Positions 44,020 through 55,404 of a stretch of 64,000 nucleotides of DNA are shown here, piece by piece. Position 1 is the first letter of the stretch; each line of letters starts with the position of its first letter. The position numbers were made by a program, and so were the translations under genes. Source of the stretch: Stomorhina lunata (taxonomy: Eukaryota; Arthropoda; Insecta; Diptera; Rhiniidae); contig OW121742.1 in the NCBI GenBank assembly GCA_933228675.1, positions 105,438,240 to 105,502,239 on the forward strand, in the 5' to 3' direction. The notes beneath the pieces are model-generated. The model made no database searches. It had not been told where the DNA came from and was given only the letters and a program-made list of their open reading frames with translations.

Positions 44020-45321
44020 CCCAGTAAAACTTTTCATTACCAGATAATGAGTTAAACAGTTAAACTATTGAACACGAACTACTTACTCATTCGCTGTTTA
44101 AGTCATTACATTAACATGTGGATGTCATTGGAGGCAAGTACTTACCAATTGCAGAAAAGTAATGACTTGGGTAAGCAATTTAAAAGCAACAACAACAAGA
44201 GCAACAACTTTTTTGTTGTTGTTTTATTAAAAACATATATTTTTAAACGAAATACAAAATTTTTTTTATGATCCCATGCGGGCTCGAACCCAGACCCTCC
44301 GACTGCCAGGCGGAGACTCTTCCACTGAGCTACTTCATATGTTGAAAACTTAGCAGCTTATAATTAATATAAACAGTTTTAATTTTTAGATCCAAAATCA
44401 TGTGAAAATAACTTTGTTTTTCCCTGCTTTTTATTTTTGCTTTGTTGTAATTTTTGAAAAAATATTTTTATACGATTTTTTGTAATTATTTTAAAACTTT
44501 TTTAAAATTATTTTAAAACTTAAACAATTTAAATCTTCTTTTTTGTATAAGTTTTTACATAAGATTGACTCTTACTTACTTAAATGTTACAACCTGTTAG
44601 AGTCAAAGTCCGAGCATATTTTAGAATTCCATGGATTTCGATCTTGTGCGAATATTCTCCAATTTTATAGGCCAAGCTTTGAAAAATGTTCCTCTATTTG
44701 GTCTTTCTATCGAAGTTTCGGACATCCTCCTCTAACATTAGGTAGTGGGACATTTCAATTCTAATTTTATCCTCTTCATTGTATTTTTTTTTCAAGAGAG
44801 GGTTACTAGCCCGTAATCCTAACCCATTTTTATCGATCTTATGGGACAACTCTCGGAACATGTTAACTCACAATATTAATGGGTGTTAAACTAGCTTCCC
44901 GGGTGATACCATGAGGAGGTGTGTGTCCACAGTTGAGATGAAGGATGACCCAGAAAAGTTGGGCTTACCAAGTTAAGACCAATTAGAATCGTGTTTGGTA
45001 TTCAACATCCCCTACATAATCAAAATTGACTCATGATAGTATTTTTTCATTAACGTGAGTTAGTTTTACAAATTTTTTTTACAGAAGATAATATTTAAGT
45101 TCTTAAAATTCAAAAATCATTAAAAAGACTCTTTTAATAAAAAAAAAAACTAAAAAAAATGGTTGCCCTTGGTGGGATTTGAACCGGGGCCATTCAGTTT
45201 AAATTACCATCTTACAAATAAGTACTTCTGTAATAACTTATTATTTATTCGGATGGTATGTTATAGTCGTTACAAGGTAACCAGTTATCAGAGTACTTGC
45301 CATTACCAAAGTTTTGCTGGG
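44020..45321 (-). mobile_element. 1.3-kb TIR element, copy D
   Basis: From CCCAGTAAAACTTTTCATTA to GTTTTGCTGGG, with TA at both sides (44018-44019 and 45322-45323). Same layout as copy A, reversed: tRNA-like module at 44269-44342, LINE tail at about 44560-44770, B-box-like block near 45170. Very similar to copies A and B. Confidence 0.9.
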
Positions 45322-45431
45322 TAATTGAGTAATACCAATATATCATAATAAAATAAAATTACAATAATTTCCTAAATAGTTTGTGTTTTATTTAAAATCA
45401 ACATCGGCCCTTGAAATTTAACCACCCGATA

Positions 45432-45989
45432 TAAGTTATAATATAAATCAAGAAAGTCTTAATATACATAAGACATATATATCATAGCACAAAGCTACCA
45501 AATCTTAATATAAGACGTATAAGTCGTAGTTTAAGGCAGTTAAGTCTTAATATGAGAAGTATAAGAATTAGAACATGTTATTAAAGCTATAATTGCACGC
45601 CATGTATATTTTTAAAATAGTGAAATTGCGCCATCTGTTGTTATGTACACGAATTAGCTAGTCTTTTTATTCCAAAGCCTAATTTATTTATTTTACATCG
45701 ACGGCGTGTTAATGCTATAGTTCAGAATACCATAGAAATTTTGGTTGTCTCAACTGTGGCTCGAACCCAGTGATATTTTGTTCTATTAATACTTAGTAAT
45801 CGACTAGCTAACGAGCTAAGCCATAGAACTCTCAATCAGAAGTTATTGAATTCCAGCAAAGGCAATGACTTGCACTTCAACTATGACCATGTTCAAGACT
45901 TACCCTTTCACTTTGCCAAAGCTTTGGGCATGGTTTTGACCCAAGTACATTTGCAATTAAAGTGGCTTGGGAAACTCTTAAGTACTTAT
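45432..45989. other. Spacer with a tRNA-like sequence on the minus strand
   Basis: Between about 45833 and 45750 the minus strand reads TGGCTTAGCTCGTTAGCTAG (A-box-like) and ACTGGGTTCGAGCCACAG (B box), separated by about 35 nt. The arms do not form a full cloverleaf, so I call it tRNA-derived (SINE-like). The rest is AT-rich with no gene. Confidence 0.5.
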
Positions 45990-46310
45990 TATTGAAAATA
46001 AGGCTACATTCGTAACAACTTTGCTAAAGATCATAGCATAATCAAATACACAGTTTACAATTTAATACAATTTGACTAATTTTCAGTGGCGCCACCTGTT
46101 GGAAATCGGTCAAGCTAATTTAGAAACCTTTGTCAGCTCATGTGCAACAACTTTGCTAATGATCATAGCTTGATCAAAGCCACAGCTTATGATTACATTA
46201 ACTTTAAGCATTTTTTTTAGTGGCGACACCTGTCGGCAACTAAAAAAATGTTCATCGGCTGATGAGCAAGAAATTCTCTTAAGATCATAAAATAATCAAA
46301 TGCATAGTTT
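45990..46310. repeat. Diverged tandem repeat, about 130-bp unit
   Basis: Blocks ACAACTTTGCTAAAGATCAT (about 46016) and ACAACTTTGCTAATGATCAT (about 46148), and a weaker third copy near 46276, alternate with AGTGGCGCCACCTGTTGG and AGTGGCGACACCTGTCGG blocks. A half-copy (GCGCCATCTGTTG) near 45630 suggests the array once extended left. Confidence 0.7.
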
Positions 46311-48049
46311 ACTCTTCTATAAAGGACATACAGACAGACAAACATTAATTATTTTATATACATATGTGACAGCGCATAGAGAAAGGGACCTAAGGGTGCG
46401 AGTAGACATTTTCTGAGTCTTTTTGTGGTCTTTTTTGATCACCAAACTGAATAAAATAATATCAAAAACAGTCGTATTAGGATCGTTTGCACGATAGATT
46501 TTGACTGCACACATTCTGCAAGAATAGTTTGTGCTTTTGTAAACTAGTCGTTTTCTAAGCATATTAAGGAGTCTTTTTTAGATCACTAAGCTGATTAATC
46601 AGTTTTTGATCAACTATACGAATCCCAAAAGACTCATTTTGCTGATATTATGTCATCACTGTTACCTCTAAGCTTAACATATACATATAGAAACTTACGC
46701 ATATGACCAATTTTTAGACAACATTTTTCTATTATTGACTTATTTTTGTTGTTAATTTAAAATCCATTTATTTCTATTGATAAATTCTACTTCTGTCAAT
46801 AAATAGTAAAAATTGATTTTTTCTTTTTCATTTAGCAAATCAGTCAAAACATTTGTATCAATTACAAAAATTTAAATAATTTAATTAAAACTTTAACCAA
46901 ACTTTGCAAAAACAAAACTCACGAATTTCGTTTAGTTTTTGTTTTGAAAATTTTTATAGGTTTTGCAAAAAAAAGAGGTTAATTGACAATAATACTAATG
47001 GTGTTCTCTGACAAATAAGTTTTCCTGTCAATTAAATTCCATTAAATGACTTTTACTAAATGCTAAAACCAAAAACCAATGGAATTTATGTAGGTCAATT
47101 ATGGTAAGGAGTTGATTTTTATCAGATGACAGCCCCAAAAAAAGACAATGGGGACAAATTGTCGCATAACCAAGCAAATTGTAATTAATGAGTATTTTTT
47201 TTTTAGCTAATTGAAGCTCAATCTGAAAAAATGTACTTTTTATAAATTATCAATATTGAAAATTTATTCAAATCAAGCCTAAATTAATGTTCAATATCAC
47301 TTCATATACATATTTTCAAATACCCCCAAAAAACACCACAAACTACTTAAATTTCAATCAAATCAAATTTAATAGAAATATGACAATATTTCTTTGCTCG
47401 TCATGTTCTTTTGAAGAGGATGATATAAATAATATTTAGAAAATTAAAGTACAAAGTTCTTTTATTTCAGAAGAAAGCGGAATAGTACCTCAAACACTGA
47501 CATCAAAGCAGACCCCTCTTTCACTTCCCTTACACCACCACTCAATATTTAAGTAATTGAATTTAAATTATATTAATTAAATATTTATTTGAAAGCCAAT
47601 ATACACTTACATTTAAATAAATATGAAAATCTTCTCATTTCAAATAAAATCACAACTAAACAATTTGAAAATGCCACAAATAAATCAAATAGAAATTCAA
47701 ATTATAACTAATAAAATAAAATACAGATTTTTAAAGGAGGGGAGGGTCTTCATAGTTTTTGCCTATACAAAATAGTAACACAAACGATAAATTCCCAAAA
47801 CAGAACTTGTGATACAAACGAATATGCTTCAAAAATTATAATCCAAAAAAAAACAAAAATCAGACACGTAAATTGCTGAGATCCCGCAAGATCGACAAGT
47901 GATCAATTAACAAAAAAAATATAAAATATAAGGTTTAGATTGAAACCAGGGTTCAAGATTAGCCACATGGCCAAAGGCATAAACCTATGACTCTTAGAAA
48001 ATTTTCTAACAAATTTTAGCTACACACGATCAGTATTCGAACCCAAACT
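46311..48049. other. AT-rich spacer
   Basis: No gene, RNA or repeat that I can support in 1.7 kb. Confidence 0.5.
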
Positions 48050-51000
48050 GACTATAGTCGTAGAGACTATAGTCGAAGGGACTATATACGAAGGGACTAA
48101 AGACGAAGGACTATAGTAGAAGGGACTATAGTCGAAGGGACTTTAGTCGAAGGGACTATAGACGATGGGCTATAGTGGAAGGGACTATAGTCGAAGGGAT
48201 TATAGTCGAAGGGACTATAGTCAAAGGGACTATAGTCGAAGGGACTATAGTAGAAAGGACTATAGTCGAAGGGACTATAGTCGAAGGGACTATAGGTGAA
48301 GGGACTATAGTCGAAGGAACTACAATCGAAGGGACTATAGTCGAAGGGACTATAGACGAAGGCTATAATAGAAGGGACCGAAGGGACTATAGTCGAAGTG
48401 AATATATTTGAAGGGACTTAAGGCGAAGAAACTATAATCGAAGGGACTTTAGTCGAAGGGACTATAGTCGAAGGGACTATAGTCGAAGGGACTATAGTCG
48501 AAGGGGCTATAGTCGAAGGGACTATTGTTGAGGGGACTATTGTTGAGGGGAATATAGTCGAAGGGACTATAGTCGAAGGGACTATAGTCGCAGGGACTAT
48601 AGTCGAAGGGACTATAGTCGAAGGGACTATAGTCGAACGGACTATAGTCGAACGGACTATAGTCGAAGGTACTATAGTCGAAGGGACTATAGTCAAAGGG
48701 ACTAGGGGACTATAGTCGAAGGCACTATAGTTGAAGGGACTATAGTCGAAGGGACTATATTCGAAGGGACTATATTCGAAGGGACTATAGTCGAAGGGAC
48801 TATAGTCGAAGGCTCGATAGTTGAAGGGACTATAGTCGAAGGGACTATAGTTAAAGGGACAAAAGTCGAAGGGACTATAGTCGAAGGGACTATTCTTCGA
48901 AGGGATAAAAGTCGAAGGGACTGTAGTCGAGGGGACTATATTCGAAGAGAGTATTTCGAAGGGACTATAGTCGAAGGGACTATAGTCGAGGGACTATATT
49001 CGAAAGGACTATATTCGATGGGACTATAGTCGAAGGGACTATAGTCGAAGTTACTATAGTCGAAGGGACTACAGTCGAAGGGACTATAGTCGAAAGGAAT
49101 ACTGTCGAAGGGACAATAGTCGAAAGGACTATAGTCAAAGGGACTATAGTCGAAGGGACTATAGTCGAAGGGACTATAGTCGAAGGGACTATAGTCGAAG
49201 GGACTATAGTCGAAGGGACTATTGTCGAAGGGACTATAGTCGAAGGAACTATAGTCGAAGGGACTATAGTCGAAGGGACTATTGTCGAAGGGACTACAGT
49301 CGAAGGGACTATAGTCAAAGGGACTAGGGGACTATAGTCGAAGGCACTATAGTTGAAGGGACTATAGTCGAAGGAACTATATTCGAAGGGACTATAGTCG
49401 AAGGGACTATATTCGAAGGGACTATAGTCGAAGGGACTATAGTCGAAGGGACTATATTCGAAGGGACTATAGTTGAAGGGACTATAGTCGAAGGGACTAT
49501 AGTTAAAGGGACAAAAGTCGAAGGGACTATAGTCGAAGGGAATATTCTTCGAAGGGATAAAAGTCGAAGGGACTGTAGTCGAAGGGACTATATCGAAGGG
49601 ACTATAGTCGAAGGGACTATAGTCGAGGGACTATATTCGAAAGGACTATATTCGATGGGACTATAGTCGAAGGGACTATAGTCGAAGTTACTATAGTCGA
49701 AGGGACTACAGTCGAAGGGACTATAGTCGAAAGGAATACTGTCGAAGGGACTATAGTCGAAAGGACTATAGTCAAAGGGACTATAGTCGAAGGGACTATA
49801 GTCGAAGGGACTATAGTCGAAGGGACTATAGTCGAAGGGACTATAGTCGAAGGGACTATAGTCGAAGGGACTATTGTCGAAGGGACTATAGTCGAAGGAA
49901 CTATAGTCGAAGGGACTATAGTCGAAGGGACTATAGTCGAAGGGATTGTAGTCGAAGGGACTATAGTCGAAGGGACTATAATCGAATGGATTATAGCCGA
50001 AGGGGTAAAAATTCGCACCGAATTCCAGTTCATTGTAAGTAGGTTTTTTGTAACTATAACTAAGAAAGAGACTATAGTCGAAGGGACTACAGTCGAAGGG
50101 ACTATAGTTGAAAGGACTGTTGTCGAAGGGACTTTAGTCGAAAGGACTAAGTCGAAGGGACTATAGTCGAAGGGACTATAGTCGAGGGGACTATAGTCGA
50201 AGGGCCTATAGTCGAAGGGCCTATAGTCGAAGGGACGATAGTCGAAGGGACTATAGTCGAAGGGACTATAGTCGAAGGGACTATAGTCAAAGGGACTATA
50301 GTCGAAGGGACTATAGTCGAAGGGACTATAGTCAAAGGGACTATAGTCGAAGGGACTATAGTCGAAGGGACTATAGTCGAAGGGACTATAGTCGAAGGGA
50401 CTATAGTCGAAGGGACTATAGTCGAAGGGACGATAGTCGAAGGGACTATAGTCGAAGGGACTATAGTCGAAGGGACTATAGTCAAAGGGACTATAGTCGA
50501 AGGGACTATAGTCGAAAGGACTATAGTCGAAGGGACTATAGTCGAAGGGACTATAGTTGAAAGGACTATTGTCGAAGGGACTATAGTAGAAAGGACTATA
50601 GTCGAAGGGACTATAGTCGAAGGGACTATAGTCGAAGGGACTATAGTCGAAGGGACTATAGTCGAAGGGACTATAGTCGAAGGGACTATAGTCGAAGGGA
50701 CTATAGTCGAAGGGACTATAGTCGAAGGGACTATAGTCGAAGGGACTATAGTCGAAGGGACTATAGTCGAAGGGATTGTAGTCGAAGGGACTATAGTCGA
50801 AGGGACTATAATCGAATGGATTATAGCCGAAGGGGAAAAAATTCGCACCGAACTCCAGTTCATTGTAAGTAGGTTTTTTGTAATATAACTAAGAAAGAGA
50901 CTATAGTCGAAAGGATTATAGTCGAAGGGACTATAGTCGAAGGGACTATAGTCGAAGGGACTATAGTCGAAGGGACTATAGTCGAAGGGACTATAGTCGA

Positions 51001-51108
51001 AGGGACTATAGTCGAAGGGACTATAGTCGAAGGGACTATAGTCGAAGGGACTATAGTCGAAGGGACTATAGTCGAAGGGACTATAATCGAATAGACTATA
51101 TTCGAATG
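48050..51108. repeat. 15-bp satellite array with higher-order structure
   Basis: Unit TCGAAGGGACTATAG, containing the perfect palindrome GACTATAGTC across the junction. Higher-order repeats are visible: variants such as GGGACTAGGGGAC recur at 48701 and 49323 (622 bp apart) and TCGAGGGACTATATTC at 48986 and 49623 (637 bp apart, one unit longer). A unique spacer containing ATTCGCACCGAA and CCAGTTCATTGTAAGTAGG recurs at about 50010, 50845 and 51117. Open frames encoding repeated PSTIV or YSPFD are by-products of a unit divisible by three. Confidence 0.97.
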
Positions 51109-52120
51109 GGAATAAAATTCGCACCGAATTCCAGTTCATTGTAACTAGCTTTTTTGTAACTATAAGAAAGAATCACAAGAATTTTAGCTTCCACCTTTAA
51201 GAGCTCGAAGTTATAAAAATCACATAAATCCCCACATTTGTATAAAAATCGTGGCACTGTTCTTCAATTCCGAAAATAACTTGAGGTTAAAATTTGAAGT
51301 TGACACAAAAAAAACTACCAACTTTTTTTGACAGCAGCAGCAGCAAATGACATGATTATTTCTCTTTTAAAAATTCATTATAAAAACGTAATTTATAATG
51401 TTAAATTCTTAAACAAATAGAAGATGGGAAAGAAGTAAGATTCAAAAATTAAATTAAAACAAAATAAGAAATCATAACAATAAAATATAAAGCTTATGGT
51501 AACGTTAAGTATAATATCATTACAAGAAAAAAGAAATATAATGAAAATAAAACACAATTGTTGGTTGGTATTAAAAAGTTTAACAAAAACTTTTTTTAAC
51601 AAATTTAATAATAAATTCTGCAAAAAGAAAAATGCTGTAGCATTAAAAATTTTAAATTAAATAAATAATATTTTCTGCTAAATTACGGGTATTTAATGAA
51701 CAAATGCAATTATTTTTAATATAAATTTTTAACAAATTGTTGCTAATTTTTAAGAAAGCGTGAAATCTTTGTTAATTTAAAGTTTTTTCAACCTGAAATT
51801 TTCTCATGTAGAAATTTGAGAAATTTATGGAATATTTTGGTATAAATATAAATGAAGACAGCTAAACACTTATTTGAAAACTAAGTATCTGGACACTTAT
51901 TTAATGACTAAACGAATTCCTTGGCTTAAATCAAGCGTGCTTATATCGATTGACGTCAACTGTTGTGTGGTACCACTGATTAGGCATAATTCAAATAAAA
52001 AGCGAGAAAAGATGATCAGACTAAAATTTTGCCTCTTATTCAAATTCTTAAGATAAATATTTAGTCAAAATTTAAATCAGACTAACAAGAACTAATGAAG
52101 AACCAAACTAGGTCTAAACT
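51109..52120. other. AT-rich spacer
   Basis: Starts with the last copy of the higher-order spacer (to about 51175). The rest shows no supported feature. Confidence 0.5.
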
Positions 52121-54061
52121 ACAACTGAACTGGAACTGAACTAGAACTGAACTAGAACTGAACTAGAACTGAACTAGAACTGAACTAGAACTGAACTAGA
52201 ACTGAACTAGAACTGAACTAGAACTGAACTAGAACTGAACTAGAACTGAACTAGAACTGAACTAGAACTGAACTAGAACTGAACTAGAACTGAACTAGAA
52301 CTGAACTAGAACTGAACTAGAACTGAACTAGAACTGAACTAGAACTGAACTAGAACTGAACTAGAACTGAACTAGAACTGAACTAGAACTGAACTAGAAC
52401 TGAACTAGAACTGAACTAGAGCTGAACTAGAACTGAACTAGAACTGAACTAGAACTGAACTAGAACTGAACTAGAACTGAACTAGAACTGAACTAGAACT
52501 GAACTAGAACTGAACTAGAACTGAACTAGAACTGAACTAGAACTGAACTAGAACTGAACTAGAACTGAACTAGAACTGAACTAGAACTGAACTAGAACTG
52601 AACTAGAACTGAACTAGAACTGAACTAGAACTGAACTAGAACTGAACTAGAACTGAACTAGAACTGAACTAGAACTGAACTAGAACTGAACTAGAACTGA
52701 ACTAGAACTGAACTAGAACTGAACTAGAACTGAACTAGAACTGAACTAGAACTGAACTAGAACTGAACTAGAACTGAACTAGAACTGAACTAGAACTGAA
52801 CTAGAACTGAACTAGAACTGAACTAGAACTGAACTAGAACTGAACTAGAACTGAACTAGAACTGAACTAGAACTGAACTAGAACTGAACTAGAACTGAAC
52901 TAGAACTGAACTAGAACTGAACTAGAACTGAACTAGAACTGAACTAGAACTGAACTAGAGCTGAACTAGAACTGAACTAGAACTGAACTAGAACTGAACT
53001 AGAACTGAACTAGGACTGAACTAGAACTGAACTAGAACTGAACTAGAACTGAACTAGAACTGAACTAGAACTGAACTAGAACTGAACTAGAACTAGAACT
53101 GAACTAGAACTGAACTAGAACTGAACTAGAACTGAACTAGAACTGAACTAGAGCTGAACTAGAACTGAACTAGAGCTGAACTAGAACTGAACTAGAACTG
53201 AACTAGAACTGAACTAGAACTGAACTAGAACTTAACTAGAACTGAACTAGAACTGAACCAGAACTGAACCAGAACTGAACTAGAACTGATCTAGAACTGA
53301 ACTAGAACTGAACTAGAACTGAACTAGAACTGAACTAGAACTGAACTAGAACTGAACTAGAACTGAACTAGAACTGAACTAGAACTGAACTAGAACTGAA
53401 CTAGAACTGAATTAGAACTGAACTAGAACTGAACTAGAACTGAACTAGAACTGAACTAGAATTGAACTAGAACTGAACTAGAACTGAACTAGAACTGAAC
53501 TAGAACTGAACTAGAACTGAACTAGAACTGAACTAGAACTGAACTAGAACTGAACTAGAACTGAACTAGAACTGAACTAGAACTGAACTAGAACTGAACT
53601 AGAACTGAACTAGAACTGAACTAGAACTGAACTAGAACTGAACTAGGACTGAACTAGAACTGAACTAGAACTGAACTAGAACTGAACTAGAACTGAACTA
53701 GAACTGAACTAGAGCTGAACTAGAACTGAACTAGAACTGAACTAGAACTGAACTAGAACTGAACTAGAGCTGAACTAGAACTGAACTAGAACTGAACTAG
53801 AACTGAACTAGAACTGAACTAGAACTGAACTAGAACTGAACTAGGACTGAACTAGAACTGAACTAGAACTGAATTAGAACTGAACTAGAACTGAACTAGA
53901 ACTGAACTAGAACTGAACTAGAACTGAACTAGAACTGAACTAGAATTGAACTAGAACTGAACTAGAACTGAACTAGAGCTGAACTAGAACTGAACTAGAA
54001 CTGAACTAGAACTGAACTAGAACTGAATTAGAACTGAACTAGAACCGAAATAGAAATGAAC
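52121..54061 (-). repeat. 11-bp satellite array (CTAGAACTGAA), inverted relative to 36062-38700
   Basis: About 175 units of CTAGAACTGAA, the reverse complement of the TTCAGTTCTAG satellite at 36062-38700. More substitutions than that array (for example AGAGCTG and AGGACTG variants, and a short deletion near 53090) and frayed edges. Confidence 0.98.
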
Positions 54062-55404
54062 TCCCTCTTTTATACACGATTAAATAATTGATTTGATCTA
54101 ATTGATAATTGATGTAATTTTTTGTTGTACATTTGTTGTCTTACCCGCCTTATGATTTCATTAAACATTTAAATTTTTATGTGAATAAACAAAAATGATA
54201 TTAAATTTTGTTCGTCATACTTTCCTGTTTAAAATCATTACAATTTAATTTTGTTTCTAGTTTGAAATATTATAGAATTTATTGATTTTTACATTTATCG
54301 CTTCATTAGTGGCAAACGATTGAAAGAATATCGAGAGTAAATGATTCGAAATAATTGTTTTTCCTGCCTGACTTTTTAAACAAGTAAATCTGTTTTTTGT
54401 AATATTTTTTATGTTCAATAATTGAAGGTTTTCTGTTAAAAACCACAAATCTAAAAGGTGTAAAATGATTAATTGTATATTATTTCCCCTAATAGATAAC
54501 GTCGTTTACTCTGACATTTAAAAATTAAATTTTAAGTACTTTTGTAGTTAAATGTTAAACTTTACAAATTAACAATAAAATTTATGATCTATTTGCTTAG
54601 AAATATTTTTTTATGTCGAAATAAATCTGCTTGAAATATTTCTTTATAATTTGATTTCAAACTTTTTATGTTTCGACTATAAATCTGTCAATATATTTTA
54701 TATACACCGAGATAAATGCATAAATGGATTTTCTACTGTAAAGTTCTAGGTCATGGAAAGCAAGATATTTTTCTGTTTTAGGTTGAATTCTAGTTTGATT
54801 CTAATATAGTTCTAAATAGTTCGGTTCAGTTTTAGTTCAGTTCTTCTTCAGTTTCGTACCAAATTTGTCTTAAACTAATAAGTGTTAATTGTTTCATATT
54901 TTTAAGTATATTCCTTTAATTTATTGCCTTATTATTCTTATTATTATAATTTTAATTAATTTGAATATGATTTTTATGAATTATTAATTCCCATTTTGTT
55001 TAGACTTTTGTCAACATTATTTTATGATATGCGATTTTTTTACGCTTTAGTCAAATAAATATACAATAATTATTGTTTTACAAATGATCAACTTTTTTTC
55101 TATTGTTTATAAGCCTTAAATAAAACCGGAGATCATTATTAATTCTATTAAATTAATTTGTAAATTTTTAAATAAATTATTTTTTGAGGTTTTTGTCCGA
55201 ATAATAAATATCTGATTGGTTCTGAATTGATGTTTGTAAAATACATAGAATGTGAACTCTAAAATATACAGATATTCTTGTATCTATTATTATTTCGGTA
55301 TTAGCGGTGGATCGCATTACATCTAAAGGATTTAAAAATAAATTCTTTAGATGTACTTTCCATATGGAGTAAATTTCAACGAAAGCCTTTAAATGCCTTC
55401 AAAT
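54062..55404. other. AT-rich spacer with a satellite remnant
   Basis: At about 54782-54860 a degenerate run (TTCGGTTCAGTTTTAGTTCA and TTCTAGTTTG-like text) is a remnant of the 11-bp satellite in the plus orientation, opposite to the adjacent array. No gene seen. Confidence 0.55.

Larger units (their letters stand above)
42864..45429 (+). mobile_element. DD41D mariner, second lineage, interrupted by element D
   Basis: Flanked by TA (42862-42863 and 45430-45431). Inverted repeats: AAGGGTGGTTAAATTGTAAG at the left and, inverted, TCGGGTGGTTAAATTTCAAG at the right, both running into GGCCGATGTT. Without the 1302-bp insertion at 44020-45321 and its TA it is about 1.26 kb, a normal mariner size. Orientation is opposite to the copies at 12.3 and 17.3 kb, and the sequence is clearly diverged from them. 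Confidence 0.92.

Noticed and set aside
46255..46285. Second hammerhead-like core (CTGATGA followed by GAAA)
   Set aside because: No stem II can form between the two boxes and there is no cleavage triplet or stem I.
48175..51139. Long open frames encoding PSTIV or YSPFD repeats (up to 330 codons)
   Set aside because: The 15-bp unit is divisible by three and lacks stops in some frames, so long frames arise automatically on both strands. No start context, no conserved flanks, and frames break at every unit indel.
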